From contig CM055100.1 in NCBI GenBank assembly GCA_029204225.1, forward strand, positions 16,649,785-16,713,784: a stretch of DNA of 64,000 nt, written 5' to 3'. The notes under the pieces were generated by a model that saw nothing but the letters and a program-made list of their open reading frames with translations, was not told where the DNA came from and ran no database searches. Made by a program: the position numbers and the translations under genes. Of the stretch, positions 23,345-35,324 are shown in pieces; within the stretch, counting starts at the first letter, position 1; each line of letters starts with the position of its first letter. This DNA is from Diphasiastrum complanatum (lineage: Eukaryota > Streptophyta > Lycopodiopsida > Lycopodiales > Lycopodiaceae).

Positions 23345-24343
23345 CAAGAATGAAGTGTATGATGTCTTTGTTAAGTTCAAGAATGCAAGGGAGAACCAAT
23401 TTTCCACAAGGATCAAGTGCTTAAGGAGTGACATTGGTGGTGAGTACATATCTACCAAGTTCAAGGTTTTTTGTGATGAGCATGGGATCAAGAGGGAGTA
23501 TACAACACCAAGGATCCCACAACAAAATGGAGTGGCCGATAGGAAGAATAGGACTTTATGTGAAAGTGCCAAAGCCATGAGGTTAAGTGCTAATCTTAGT
23601 AAGCCATTTTGGGATCAAGCATTGTTGTGTGCTAATTTCTTCTGCAATAGGTGGCCGAGTGCTATTTTGGATGGAAGACACCTTTTGAGATGCTATTCAA
23701 GAGGAGGCCAAGTGTCAACTTTCTAAGAACTTTTGGATGCACATGCTATGTCAACATTACACTTGATGATAGGACCAAGGATAATCCATCTTCAAGGAAA
23801 GGTATTTTTGTTGGATATAGTGAGGTGAGTAAAGCCTACAAGGTTTACATTCCTTCTACTAACAAAGTGATTTTTGGTAGAGATATCATTTTTGATGAGG
23901 GAAACATTCCAAAAGTGTCTTCAAGCATTATTGATGCTCATGTGGATGGATCTAACATTCTTGATGTTGATGTAAAGGATCCTACTTTAGATGGTGATGA
24001 TGATGGACATTCGTCAAGTCAAAAGCCAAGGAGAACATCAAGGGAAAGACAAATGCCTTCAAGGCTCACATATGATGAAAAGGGTAAGCAAATAGTTTTT
24101 GGAAATTATGCTGCTTTCCTAACCTCTTTTGATGAACCTACAAGTGTAGATGAAGCAAGGATCAAAGAGGAGTGGATCCAAGTAATGGATCTGGAAAACA
24201 AAGTTTGGTCAATGACTTTGATGATCAAGTTGAAGATCAAGAGGTTGATCTCAAAGGTCTTCAACAAGGCAAAAGGGAAATTGGCAATTTGGAGCATCAA
24301 AGGAGAGTCAATTGGCAAAAATGTTTTGGTTCTATTTTTGTAG
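23345..24343 (+). pseudogene. copia integrase, frameshifted
   Basis: The first frame carries the second catalytic Asp (LRSDIGGEY) and PQQNGVADRKNRT, where the catalytic Glu of the usual VAERKNRT is Asp. A frameshift near 23,650-23,720 moves to a second frame with the integrase C-terminal region (FLRTFGCTCYV, RKGIFVGYS, KAYKVYIPS). It ends in EARIKEEWIQVMD, the start of the copia reverse transcriptase region, and then diverges into unrelated sequence. Confidence 0.85.
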
Positions 24344-25528
24344 GTTATTCAATACTCAAGTAAGGTCAAAGGAGCAACAATGAAGTCTAGTTCAAGTTTT
24401 CTTTGCTTGTTCTATCTCATGTTTGAGCATTTTCATGTGGATGTGTGCAAATTGTCAAGATATGGTAAAACTAGCATTGGTGAGAATCATTTTGATGTTA
24501 GAGTTGTACTAGCATTCTTGGCTGGTTTTGTTGATGAAAATAAAGTTATTGGAGGTTCATTATATCACTCATTCATGATCAAGTTCTCAAGTGTTGAGCT
24601 AGGAGTTTTGAGCTCCAAAAAGGCCCTTTAAGAATTCGTGCAAGATGTAGTTTATATTATAAAAATATTATAACACTAATACGTTTGACTTGCCAGAACT
24701 ATTTAATCATAGCTCAAAAGTATGTGATCTAACATATCATTGGAAAGCCCTTGTCGAGCGCTTTCCAATGCACCAAACTTCGCTAGATTTGGACTTATCA
24801 CTAAAAAGTTATGCCATTTTTAGTGTGGAATCGAAATGTGGACTCAATACGTTACGTAGATTTTAAATTTGAGTGTTTTAATTGGTCCATGTGTAAGAAA
24901 AAATTGAGAAAAAATATAATAAGAATCTTTACAAAGGGTCTTTGTTGGATTTAGAACTCCTCTAATGGATGCCAATGTCAATTCTTGTTGAATTCATGGT
25001 CATTTTCTTGTGTCAAGAAGATGGTCTTTTTCTTGTGTCAAGTAGATCTTGAAGATGGACTAGTGCAACCTACTTGGTTTATGGAGTCATGTGGGCTGGT
25101 TTTGCATCATTGATGTACTTATTTACTCATGGATTTCCAAGGTCTGATGGTTTCTTGTGGCAAGATGGAGATGGAGGCTCTTTCATGGTGGATACATGGC
25201 AAGAAAGGACAAAGATGGAGGAGGCAAGCAAGCATTGGTTGATCACTCACATTTACTGTTTGGTTGCTATAATTTTCTAGAGAGTTCAAAGTTGGAAGCA
25301 TGAAGGAATCATTGCATTTACAGTCTATTTGGTTCTTAAGTACTGTTCACATCTTGACATGTAAAATTGATGTAAGAAATAGTGAAGCATCCCAAGTGGA
25401 CACTATTCTCGATATCAATAGTGGAAACTTATTTAGATCATTAGAAAGGAGGTCTATACTTAGGATGGAGATCATTCTAAAGTTGGATCAAAGTTCTATG
25501 GTTAAGCTTAAACTACTTGAAGAGGGAA
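24344..25528 (+). pseudogene. unknown module in place of RT/RNase H
   Basis: The module begins slightly upstream, about 24,230 (EDQEVDLKGLQ). Broken frames resemble the 295-aa ORF of the 15-20 kb copia element: LMFEHFHVDVCKLS, QDGDGGSF and CKIDVRNSEAS near 25,360-25,400. A further phrase, LEDGLVQPT...MES (about 25,050), resembles the 388-aa ORF. It runs up to the polypurine tract. The function is unknown. About 24,630-25,000 is AT-rich filler with no match to the other copy. Confidence 0.5.
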
Positions 25529-26141
25529 TGTGAAACATTTCAACTATTTTTACTATTTTGGTCATATTTGTATATTTGGCAATTGAGACGAATTTTCATA
25601 TTAGACTTAGAGTTTGACTTTTCAAAGTTATATTAGTTTAAAAGCATTTGAATAAACACTTTTGAAAAGTGTGGCAAAATGTAGAAGTTGCATTTAAGTA
25701 GATTCAAATTTGAAAGTTGGATACATTGAATCTAGTCCTAGAAATAGTAGGATTTCCATATTGGAGGGAAACGAACCTACTCTAAAAGGATGTAACTCAT
25801 GGGAAGAGAAGATATTCTCTCTCTCTTATCTCATTCAAGCTTATACATGGTTCTCTTGGGTTCTACTATCCATTGGTGCACTATACTTGTGATATCTTGC
25901 AATTCTATGTGTAGAATGTTCATTTAATGCTATTTTCAGATCCACACATGTGAAATACAGTAGCTTACTTTTATTGTACAGATAGAAACATTATTTTATG
26001 TTTTGGTTCATGTTTGATCAAGATCTATTAGAGTTTTCATCTCATTCTTAGTGTAGTTGCTGATTTTTCTACATTGGCAAGATTGGTCTAACCAAAGATC
26101 AAAGGGATATTTTGGATCTTAATGATCTGAAATTCTTCACA
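25529..26141 (+). repeat. 3' LTR, 613 bp
   Basis: Full-length LTR of the 22-26 kb element. It shares GTTCTCTTGGGTTCTACTATCC and the GATCCACACATGTGAAATA segment with the LTR at 61,066-61,720, so the two elements belong to one family. Confidence 0.9.
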
Positions 26142-26146
26142 TTTCT

Positions 26147-27614
26147 AATCCAAGAATCATCTGTGAAGAGGTTTTCTTGGCATTGTTGATCAATGCATTA
26201 GGAACCAAAGTGGCATCTGGGAAAGGTGCGATTTCTGTTTGTGAATCATCACCCATTAACATATCTTCCAGCTGTTTAGCTTCAACTTGATACCTTTTTA
26301 CCCAAATCACGTCTACCCCTACTTCTCTGTCATAATGAGTAGCATTCGCCTCCTTTACAATGATTGAGCCAGTTCTAGCATCATTCTCCATAATTGTATT
26401 AGCTTTTCGGGCTGCTAGATTCAAAGATAATGCTCCATTTAGAATCTCCATAGCTTCGGGTTTGTCTTTATCTAGATCAGGTCCTTTCTGTTGGTCAAAA
26501 TCCTTGCCCAACTGTTCCACCAGGGTATTGTTTCTTCTTTGTGTGAGTAGATTGCCCTTTTCAAGGAGAGCACTTTCTTCATTTACTTCTATAAACTGTT
26601 TGCGATTTTCCAATGGAGTGGAGAAGATATCACTCCTTTCCACTAAGAAAAGTGCTTCTGCGTGAATACGTTCCTCCATGTAAAGGTTTCAGAATCATTT
26701 AACATTAATGCAAGCTTCTCTAAGTTCTATTATGTTTGCGCCCTTGAGCAATTATCTTCCCCTGCTGGAGAAGTGTTTAGTAGTCCTTCTGCCATTTCCA
26801 AGATCTACCCAACGGGGTTGGCTCAGTTGGTTGGCTTGGCATCCAAAGTTTCTTTGGTCCCAGGTTCGAGCCTCCCCTTGGAAACCAAGAAGCATTTCCA
26901 AGATCTCCTTTTGTTGAACTTTGCGGATGCAAGAGTCAGAGGTAGAAAAGTCCTCAGAAGTGGCCAACAGCTTTGGATTCTTATGTTATGCAATTTGGCA
27001 TAATGGGGGAGAGTCAATCGATCCTACGAAATTAGAATCCACTAAAGAGTTGTTGGAAACACCATTCAATATGTCTGAAGAAGCTGTTCGAGACATAGGC
27101 AAGAGCCCCAACTTCTTAAGTTGAAGAGTGGAAGGGTTGTCCAAGGGCTCCGAGGAAGTATTTTTAAAAACCAAGTCACCAAGATCTGAATGACAAAAAT
27201 CAATAATAATATTATCGTAGTAAGGACTAGGAAGTGAAATGTCCTCGTTAGAAGAGCTTTCAATGAGATTGGTACTGTGGGATCTGCCAAGAATTGGTAA
27301 ACCGAAGCCGACAGGGGATTTAAGAGGGAGAAAGGATGGAAGATGAGTAGATTTCTTTTTGTGTGAAACAACCTAAAACTCAACAGTGGGAAGGAAACCA
27401 GGGGAACTCGCGTAGGAGTAATGAGTAAGACTGATGCAGGAAACGCAAAAGAAAGGCAAGGAATCAAAGTGAACATCTTGCTCATCATATACATTACCAT
27501 TGAAAATGTTGAACTGGGAAGGGAGAGCATCAGCCAATTTCCAGAAGACACAGGCTTTAATGTGGGGAGAGAACTGGGAGTTGATATCGTCCTCAATGCT
27601 GAGAACCTCCCCAA
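26147..27614 (-). pseudogene. LINE-like ORF1 remnant, 5' part
   Basis: The minus-strand frame from about 27,620 reads LGEVLSIEDDINSQ, KACVFWKLADALPSQ and DSLPFFCVSCISLTHYS. This is the layout of the DUF4283/zinc-knuckle ORF1 of plant L1-type LINEs, ending in a CX2CX4HX4C knuckle whose last Cys is lost. Stops and frameshifts follow. A 180-codon frame (26,137-26,679) with an acidic, Gln/Lys-rich sequence is the best-preserved downstream part. A SINE (26,807-26,892) and the copia element at 26,141 interrupt it. No endonuclease or LINE RT is seen. Confidence 0.5.
26807..26892 (+). mobile_element. tRNA-derived SINE, 86 bp
   Basis: GGGGTTGGCTCAGTTGG carries a Pol III A box (TGGCTCAGTTGG), and CAGGTTCGAGCCTCC about 32 bp downstream carries a B box (GGTTCGAGCC). 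The insert is flanked by perfect 14-bp copies of CATTTCCAAGATCT at 26,793-26,806 and 26,893-26,906. Its 3' end is short, with no long A or T tail. It lies antisense inside the LINE-like remnant. Confidence 0.8.
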
Positions 27615-28743
27615 GGCAAGATAGAAGACTAAAATTGAACTATAAAAAAAAAATGAATGTTGCTTTGTAACGTTCGTGTAAGTATGACAAATATTGCATA
27701 GCTATGTATAACACTCTTGTCATATTTTGATGGATGATGTTATTTGTTTTTTCTTTTCTTTGATGGAAAGGAATGTCACAAATTGTGTTGTGTAGGCAAT
27801 AGAATTGTTGAAAATCTTGAATATCCCTTGATGACTTGTTAAGCATCTCTGTAAAATATGATGAGCATTGCTAGAAAGCGTCACAAAACAAACATATATT
27901 GTGGTAAAGTGATGTTTACAAACATTGTGCTGATTATTTGTTTTTCATAGCAATACCATCAATATTATCATTGTGAAACAAGGTGCAATTAGTGATGAAA
28001 AGAAAAAAGTAACATTCAAAACAATGACAAGCATCGATATATTTGAGGTTATGTTGCTAAAGTTTCTTTTGTACTGATGTACATATCTTTCATATTTGGA
28101 TGAGTTTATACTTGTTGCTATTTGTGTATAACTTCAAGACAACACGTGCTAGAGCTTGTTCGTGGTAAGAGGTAGAAATTTTGAGAGAATTGCAAGAGAT
28201 ATAATGTATCAAACATGCGGGTGACTGGTCAGACTTCAAAAAATTTAGATGTGAGTGTGTAATACATTTTTTTTTACTACAATTTTTATGGCTGTCTACT
28301 ATGAAAATTTATTTATGACCATATTTGGAGTTCTATTGGAGTAAACACATGCAAATTTTAAAGCTTCTTATGTCAATTGTTGAAACATGTTGTTTGAATC
28401 AACAAGCTGGAGACATCATTTACAATTCAAAATAACAACAATTTCGTACATGCGTGTAATTTTAAAATGACAATAAAAACACCATATAAATTCGTCGCAT
28501 AAATACATTCACCAGAATAGTAGCATAAACGAGTCATATTTGTCACTCTCCACTATTTTAAAGATCTCTTTGAGGTATAAAAATGGGGTCTCATCTAGGC
28601 TAATTTTCATGTCAATCTAGATAGATATTTTCTTTTTCCTTCTCTGAATTTGATGCATAAGCAAGGTCTGATTATAAATCAAATTGACATAATCTGTTTT
28701 TATACATTTATTTCTAGATATTTCCTAACAAGTATGAGTTTGA

Positions 28744-28796
28744 CACACTTTTGTGCATATGCACACAAAAGTGTGCTGGACACAACTCTAGTGTCC
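28744..28796. repeat. hairpin; partner of 35.1 kb
   Basis: 12-bp arms CACACTTTTGTG (28,744-28,755) and CACAAAAGTGTG (28,764-28,775), followed by ACAACTCTAGTGT (28,782-28,794). The same combination recurs in inverted orientation at 35,106-35,156. Confidence 0.8.
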
Positions 28797-31097
28797 GTGC
28801 ACTAGATGGATTAAAGAAAAGTTACATACATAGCAAAGGTTGTACATTCATTCTTAGATCTAGTTGTTTTTTTGTAGAGCATTAAATTTGCCTTGGATGT
28901 TATTTTAGCATGTATATTGCATGTATCTATTAAAATTTTGAAGTCAAAATTTGGTATATATTGAAACAAAGGCCCCTATGACTTTCAACACCCTCAAAAT
29001 CAATGTATACATTTATAGTACTATAATGTGACTACATGTAGTCAAATACTATCCATAGGTTTTTTTAATTCATAATCCACTGAGCAATCTTTTGACATAC
29101 AGCCACCAATTTTACTAGTACAACAATTCAAATGAACATCAATTAGACCAAGTACTATCATGATGTTATCGATTATGTGAAAGGTCCATACCCATGAGTT
29201 GTTGTATCCTAGGCCAAGTCCTTGGGCATTGAATTGTTACTATCTTGATTTTGAGGATAGCTATTTAAGTCTCCTAGAAATAATAACTATGTACACAAGG
29301 GAAAAAAGAAGAAGAAGCTATTACTTACCCAATCCATGTTGCACTAGATATCTCAAAAATCGAATTTGTGTAAATTCATTGGGTGCATAGAGGATAAAGA
29401 TATGTAGGCAAGCTCTTATCAGCAAAACATCTTACAAAATCATGACCATCAGTGGTAAAGTTTGAATGAGAGTGTTTAATGTGCCCATAAATGCATGGAT
29501 TCCCAACTATCACAAAATAGTTATATTCCAATAATATGTATTGCTCCAATATTGACACGACATAGAATGTCCATGCACAAAATGGAATCTAGTATGTTTA
29601 ACTATTGCTATACAATGTATGAACATCATATATTGATGCTACTAACTAAGACCATTATGATTCCAAGCAATTACACTTAGTTTCCAATTTGAAACTCTCT
29701 CAACAAATATGTACTATTTGACCATTGATCTCTAACAATATATCAAAATGTCATGGTATATAAGCTAATAGAAATTTTAAGATAGAAAAAAGATTTTGCA
29801 CGTCATATTGAAAAAATTACATGCATTTGTAATCAATAATATGTGCAATTAGTATCTTGTACATATACTATGATTGTGTTTGTGATGGTGCATGAAGGGG
29901 TGAACCAAACTTGTACAACATCATGCTCCATTAAGTGTCTCGAAGGCACTCTACTTTCAAATAAAATATGAAACATTATTGTTTCACAATCGATTGTCAT
30001 GCCTTATTAATAATGACTTTATGATGGTGATTGTGCACTAAAAGAAATAGTTGCTTGTGGAGTTTACAAAAAGAAAATAAACAAAGCAACTATCTCAAGT
30101 TTCTTTTGTGTGTAACAAAAGAATAAAATATAATAATGGTATGCAAGCTTTGTAGCATTTTAAACATCACACTTGGTGTTTCATGAGATAAATGCACATA
30201 ATACAGGTTTGAGTGTAGAGATGATATGCTCTAAAACATTATTATAGATCTTCTATCAACATCCACATGATTATGTTCCACAAACAGTTTTGCTTTATGA
30301 GGCCCCTAAAGATTATAATTTCTTTTGTACTTGACTCTGTATATGAGTCATACCTATCTAATTAATTTTTCTCAGTGTCAACATTATGCTTTATAGGAGA
30401 ATAATCATATTTTTTTTTCTCAATTTTCTCCCTAAAGAAAATTGCAAGAGAATAAAAGGCTTTCAATACAAGAATATATAGCAAGCACAAAGGACCACAA
30501 TGTCATATCATACTTCCTAAAGCGATATTCTAAAGCCACTTCCATATGGACAATGTGGCTTTGTATTGCATTTTTAAATATGGAAACTAATCAAGATATG
30601 ATGACTAACCTCACCATTCTAGCCTTTCGTATATATACTTTTTATGGTAATCTAGTAAAAAACATGAGCTCCTTTTTCATCTACAGACTATATCAAAATT
30701 TTTACCTAGCTCTATTGGAATTACAGGGTTTATAAAGATGGGTAATTTGAGCTATAGTGGTGACTATGGGGATCTAGTTGGATAAATTACCAAACTCATG
30801 AAGATAAGGAATGCAAAAGGTTTAGTAATAGATGATGTTGTTGGTAATGGAAGAATACACCCACTACTTTAGAGGATCTTGTGAGAATATTTGACCATTC
30901 ATTTACTACTATAGAACAAATTTCTGATGTCTCATGGAAAATGGGAGCATGCTAATTGCCTTCAATGTATTACATGTGTTTGTGCCCTCTTTCTTCCCAT
31001 GCAACAAGACCAAGTAATAGAAAGATTGTCCTTCAATAAGCATTCCAAGTCAGACACATTCAATATAGGCAAAGCTTTACCTGCCATATTAGTCTCA

Positions 31098-31330
31098 TAA
31101 CTATGTAGTGTAATGCTTGACTAGACACTTGTAAGCTAGTTCCCATTCTTATGACACGAGGCAACATACATTCTATCTACTGGAGATCACTTCTGATGAG
31201 AAGATGCATTACATACTAACTATGTAGTGTAATGCTTGACTAGACACTTGTAAGCTAGTTCCCATTCTTATGACATGAGGCAACATACATTCTATCTGCT
31301 GGAGATTAATTCTGATGAGAAGATGCATCA
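31098..31330 (+). repeat. 119-bp tandem duplication
   Basis: Two near-identical units, 31,098-31,216 and 31,217-about 31,330, each running from TAACTATGTAGTG to GAGAAGATGCAT, with a handful of substitutions. A recent duplication in non-coding DNA. Confidence 0.9.
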
Positions 31331-32589
31331 ACAGAGTACATGTAAGTGGTTGCCACACCCAATCACTCATATAAATCTTTAACAACCATTATATGTGTAA
31401 TAAATAGTTCATCTTCCAATAGACTAATAAAAAAATTCATCATAATTATTAGAATACAAATCATTCATTCCAATATCTAGAATGAACTCTTCTAGTAGTG
31501 AGTAAATCATAAGTGAGTTTTCTAGAAGAACCAATGAAACAATATATTCAATCCGTAAACTGATTTTTCATATCACAAATGCTCAAAGTATGCAAAAACT
31601 CATTCACTTCAAAAGTCATCACAACATCCTACCCAGACCCTTGGATATATGATATCTCTCAACAAATCAATTGAAAGTAGAAAATTAGAAACATAATTCT
31701 TCACTATCTATGTGCATAGATAGTTATTGCTCCATATGTGTTGTGAACTACTAACACTTTTTTTTTTTATTTTAGCAAGTTGGTATTTTGTCTCTACTAT
31801 CTTAGGCCCTTTATACTTCCACCAACTGCTTGTAGAGTTTGTCATGGTTCTTGAGCATCCAATTTAGCTCATAGGTACCTTTACTACTTGTAGCGCATCG
31901 CTTATTGAAAAATTTATCTCTTCTGGTGGGGCCAAATCATTAATAGCTATCCCTTGCGTTTGGAAGGTTGCTTCCTACACTCCTTCCATTTCCATTGCCG
32001 TTTGTTGTTAAATTTCATGGCTAGCTAGGTGTCCCCAACTGGTTCAGAATTGTCTTTTGGAGAGGGCCACCCTTCATGTCATGTTGGGAATAATCCCATC
32101 GACTACTTAGTATTGATTTTAGGCCCTTGCTTGACCTGTTGATGTGTTATTGCTTCTTCTTGCAACACCTATTTTGTGTGTTGCCCTGTTGTTGTGGCCT
32201 AGGCTTTCTCCCTTGTTGAAATTCACGCTTAAGCCCAATTCCATTAGGTAATGAGCATCCTGAAACTTGTTTATACTTATTTTTGGAAAACCACAAAATT
32301 ACGAAGGATTGAATTTTCTAGCAAAGGATAAAAAAATTCAGGATCAAATTTTTCCAACCCAGGCCTATTTTTTCGAACCAATGTCAATCTTGTCAAAGAG
32401 ATTTTTCGAACTTGTTTGATTCGAATCTGTTCTAACTTTTCTAAGTGCCTTTGAACCTGTTCGGTTTGGATTGGTTCTAACTTTTCCGAGCGCCTTCAAA
32501 TATGTTCGGTTTGGATTTGTTCAAAATTTTTGAGCCAATGTAAAGTTTCGACCCTTTGTATCTTTTCCCATCCAGAAGAGATGTGGAAT

Positions 32590-34700
32590 GCATTACTTAC
32601 CAGGTTCTAGACGAAATCACGTAGCCAGATAATGCTTCTCGAAGATCAGCTGACAAACCTACAATGGGATGGCAAAGACCTCGCATCCTTTATCAGAGTG
32701 ATGAAGGATATGTTCCTTTCATTACACAATGTCGGAACAAACAATGTAGTATCAGCTGAGAAGTAGTGATCGAGATTCGAGAAGAAGATGAAGCCCGTGA
32801 GCACCTTGATCACAAGGACTCCTCTAAACAACAAGGAGAAACCAAAGAAGCAGTTCAAGCCTAAGAGGGAGTCAGATCGACGGCCAAGATCGAGACCAGT
32901 AAACAGAAAGAGTCAGCATATGTTCTATGGCACAAGAGACCATGCCACATGAGCATGATGGCCTAGTCGAAGGCACCAAGAGTGCTATGGGCTGAAGCAG
33001 TAGCTATAGCTACCTACATCTAGATTCTAAATAGGATAGGCAAATCAGGAATTCCTCACACGACACCACACGAACTATGGTGGGGCAGAAAGTCCAGTCT
33101 GACGCACGTTCCTCACACGACACCACACGAACTATGGTGGGGCAGAAAGTCCAATCTGACGCACGTTCGAATCTTTGGTTGTGCAGCTTATGCACATGTT
33201 CTTGATAAGATTTGAAAGAAGCTTGATGAGAAAGTTGAACAAGGCACCTCGTTGGATATGACAACCATTCGTCATACTGCAGGATCTACATGCTAGAGAT
33301 AAATGTGAAGACAGTCACCTATGAGACCAGAACAATGGCCGACAATGATTTTGCCAACTATGAAGTCTTAAGAAAGTAGTACTATGACCTGCCAACCATG
33401 ACAGAGGGAGCAGAACCCAAACACTAAGACGAAGATGTTCAGATCCCACATCAGCTAAGCGACGAATCAGACGAAGAAAAGACAGCAAGCTTGCCTGCAT
33501 CTAGAACGCTTGTAAACCGAAATGGTTCCGGACCTAGCAGAAGAGACAAAGACAAGGATATTGCGGTACCTGAGGAATCTCCCAGGAGATCAACAAGAGA
33601 ACGAAGAGCGCCAGCCAGATTCATGCCAGACAGCTCGGCTTCGACATTCGAAGAGTTGTGGATTCAGTGGCGAACCACAAACATTCGAGGAAGCCATTGA
33701 CAGTCCAGACAAGGACAAATGGATCCAAGCCATGAATGAAAAAATCGAATCCATGAAAAAGAATGAGATATGGACACTGCAACTAGTACCAGACAAGTGA
33801 AAGACAGTATAATGCAAATGGCTATACAAGCTGAAGTATGGGCCTAATGGAAATGTTTCGAGATATAAAGCCAGACTTGTAGTGAAGGAATTCTCTCAAA
33901 AGTATGACATCAACTACACTGAGACCTTCTCTCTAGTAGTGAAACATGTGTCCTTATGCCTATTGTTTGCATATGCAGCCGCTTACGACCTCAAGATTCA
34001 CATAGTTAATGAAAAGACAACATTCTTACATGGCGAATTAGATGAAAAAGTCTACATAGACCAACCTCCAGGTTACATCTACGAATAACTTCCTATGATC
34101 CTTGGAATTCGATCCACTGATAGCCGATTCCCATGTTTATGTAAGAATCATAGACGAGGAGATTAGCATTGTTTCTGTGTATGTGGATGACACACTGATA
34201 CTATATAGAAGCGAAGAGCTAATTGCCGAGCAAAATGTCGAAACATTTTGAGATAACAGACTTAGGAGAAGCTAGATGTTATCTAGGCTTGCAAATCGAC
34301 CGCAACTATGACAAAGGAAAGCTATACCTTCATCAGTCCAGGTACATCCAAAAAATCCTAGAAGATTTCGGGATGACAGATTGCAAAGGGGCCAACACCC
34401 CAATGCTTGTAGAAACAATTGTGACAGACAAAGAAATTCCAAAGAGTGACGATGACGTGTTTAGGATGAGCCAGTTCAACATAAACCCATGCTTACCCAG
34501 GCTTAACACACTGGAAGATCACGAAGCGAATCTTACAATACCTTTAGAAGATGAAGGATTTCAGACTGTGTTACTCTCATGATGTCGGATTCCTGATGCA
34601 CTCCTATAATGATCCAAGTTGGGCATCACTCAAGGACGACAACTTATTTACTTCTTGGGAGCAACAATACCAAGGAGACAAAATAAGATAATAGAGATTT
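32590..34700 (+). pseudogene. copia gag-pol remnant, heavily decayed
   Basis: A gag piece (LQWDGKDLASFIRVMKDM, about 32,650-32,700) is followed by a basic stretch and then, after loss of the zinc knuckle, protease and integrase core, by integrase C-terminal coding near 33,060-33,200 (TPHELWWGRK, RIFGCAAYAHV). RT follows from 33,690: SPDKDKWIQAMNEKI, CKWLYKLKYGPNG, RYKARLVVKEFSQKY, LKIHIVNEKTTFLHGELDE and the YVDD site at about 34,180. An RNase H trace is FLGATIPRRQNK near 34,650. Many stops and frameshifts. No LTRs or primer-binding site located. Confidence 0.8.
33054..33167 (+). repeat. 57-bp in-frame tandem duplication
   Basis: Units 33,054-33,110 and 33,111-33,167 differ at one base. Each is 19 codons long and repeats the integrase segment containing HELWWGRKS. 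Confidence 0.95.
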
Positions 34701-35105
34701 TGAATAAGATATCAAGCTCTGAGAGGAGGCTGAAGAAACAAAATGTTTCGAGCCACAAAGCTTTGCTAGCTTTCGAGCTCATGTCTAACAAATGCAAGGG
34801 AATTGCCCAAACACAAAGACCAGAGCTTTGAGGACTGAAAGATACCCGAAGACGAAGGTTAAAAGCTTGAGGATTGAAGAATACCTAGACACAAAGACAA
34901 ACGCGACTATAAAATGTTCGTGGGTCCAAAGGAGCTTAATGGCGAAGCCGAAGGCCAAAGAAGATACGAAGGCGAAGAAGACACGAAGACCGAAAGACGA
35001 CGGATCTTCACGCTTCAGGTACAGAGGAAATCTAAAAGTACCAGAGGGATGTACCCTTGTACAGATGATGTTGAAGACAATCTGGATACCGTTGGGACAT
35101 GCTTA

Positions 35106-35156
35106 ACACTAGAGTTGTTTTCAGCACATTTTTGTGCGTGGGCACACAAAAGTGCG
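35106..35156. repeat. hairpin; inverted partner of 28.7 kb
   Basis: ACACTAGAGTTGT (35,106-35,118), then GCACATTTTTGTGC and GCACACAAAAGTGCGC. Reverse-complemented, the order and sequence match 28,744-28,794. Confidence 0.75.
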
Positions 35157-35324
35157 CATAAAACCCTTGATCACTTGAGAAGACATAACATGCCATCAAA
35201 TAATTGAAATTTCAATCTTTCAATTGTATGTGGAATTAGACTTGACTCTTCATTGTGTTATTGGAAGAATTAAATTTTCTCTCTCTCAATTGATGGCAAA
35301 TTGTCCCAATAAAACTTCAATTTT

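Larger units (their letters stand above)
21788..26141 (+). mobile_element. copia element, non-autonomous, TSD TTTCT
   Basis: Complete element of 4,354 bp. 5' LTR 21,788-22,076, primer-binding site 22,077-22,090, polypurine tract about 25,519-25,528, 3' LTR 25,529-26,141. Target copies TTTCT lie at 21,783-21,787 and 26,142-26,146. The interior has an N-terminal gag piece, then integrase without zinc knuckle or protease, then the first codons of the reverse transcriptase region (EEWIQVMD). After that comes the unknown module shared with the 15-20 kb element. RT and RNase H are absent, so it cannot move alone. Confidence 0.9.
27630..32589. other. AT-rich intergenic, no gene seen
   Basis: Very AT-rich. 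The longest frame (30,442-30,735, 97 codons) has no recognisable domain and biased composition. A hairpin (28,744) and a 119-bp tandem duplication (31,098) are listed separately. TGGGAATAATCCCA at about 32,087 is a small palindrome. Confidence 0.5.

Noticed and set aside
26807-26892. Functional tRNA gene
   Set aside because: A and B boxes are present but a cloverleaf with acceptor-stem pairing is not convincing, and target duplications show a SINE insertion.
30442-30735. 97-codon plus-strand frame in AT-rich DNA
   Set aside because: No domain, no splice-supported neighbours, and composition as expected by chance.
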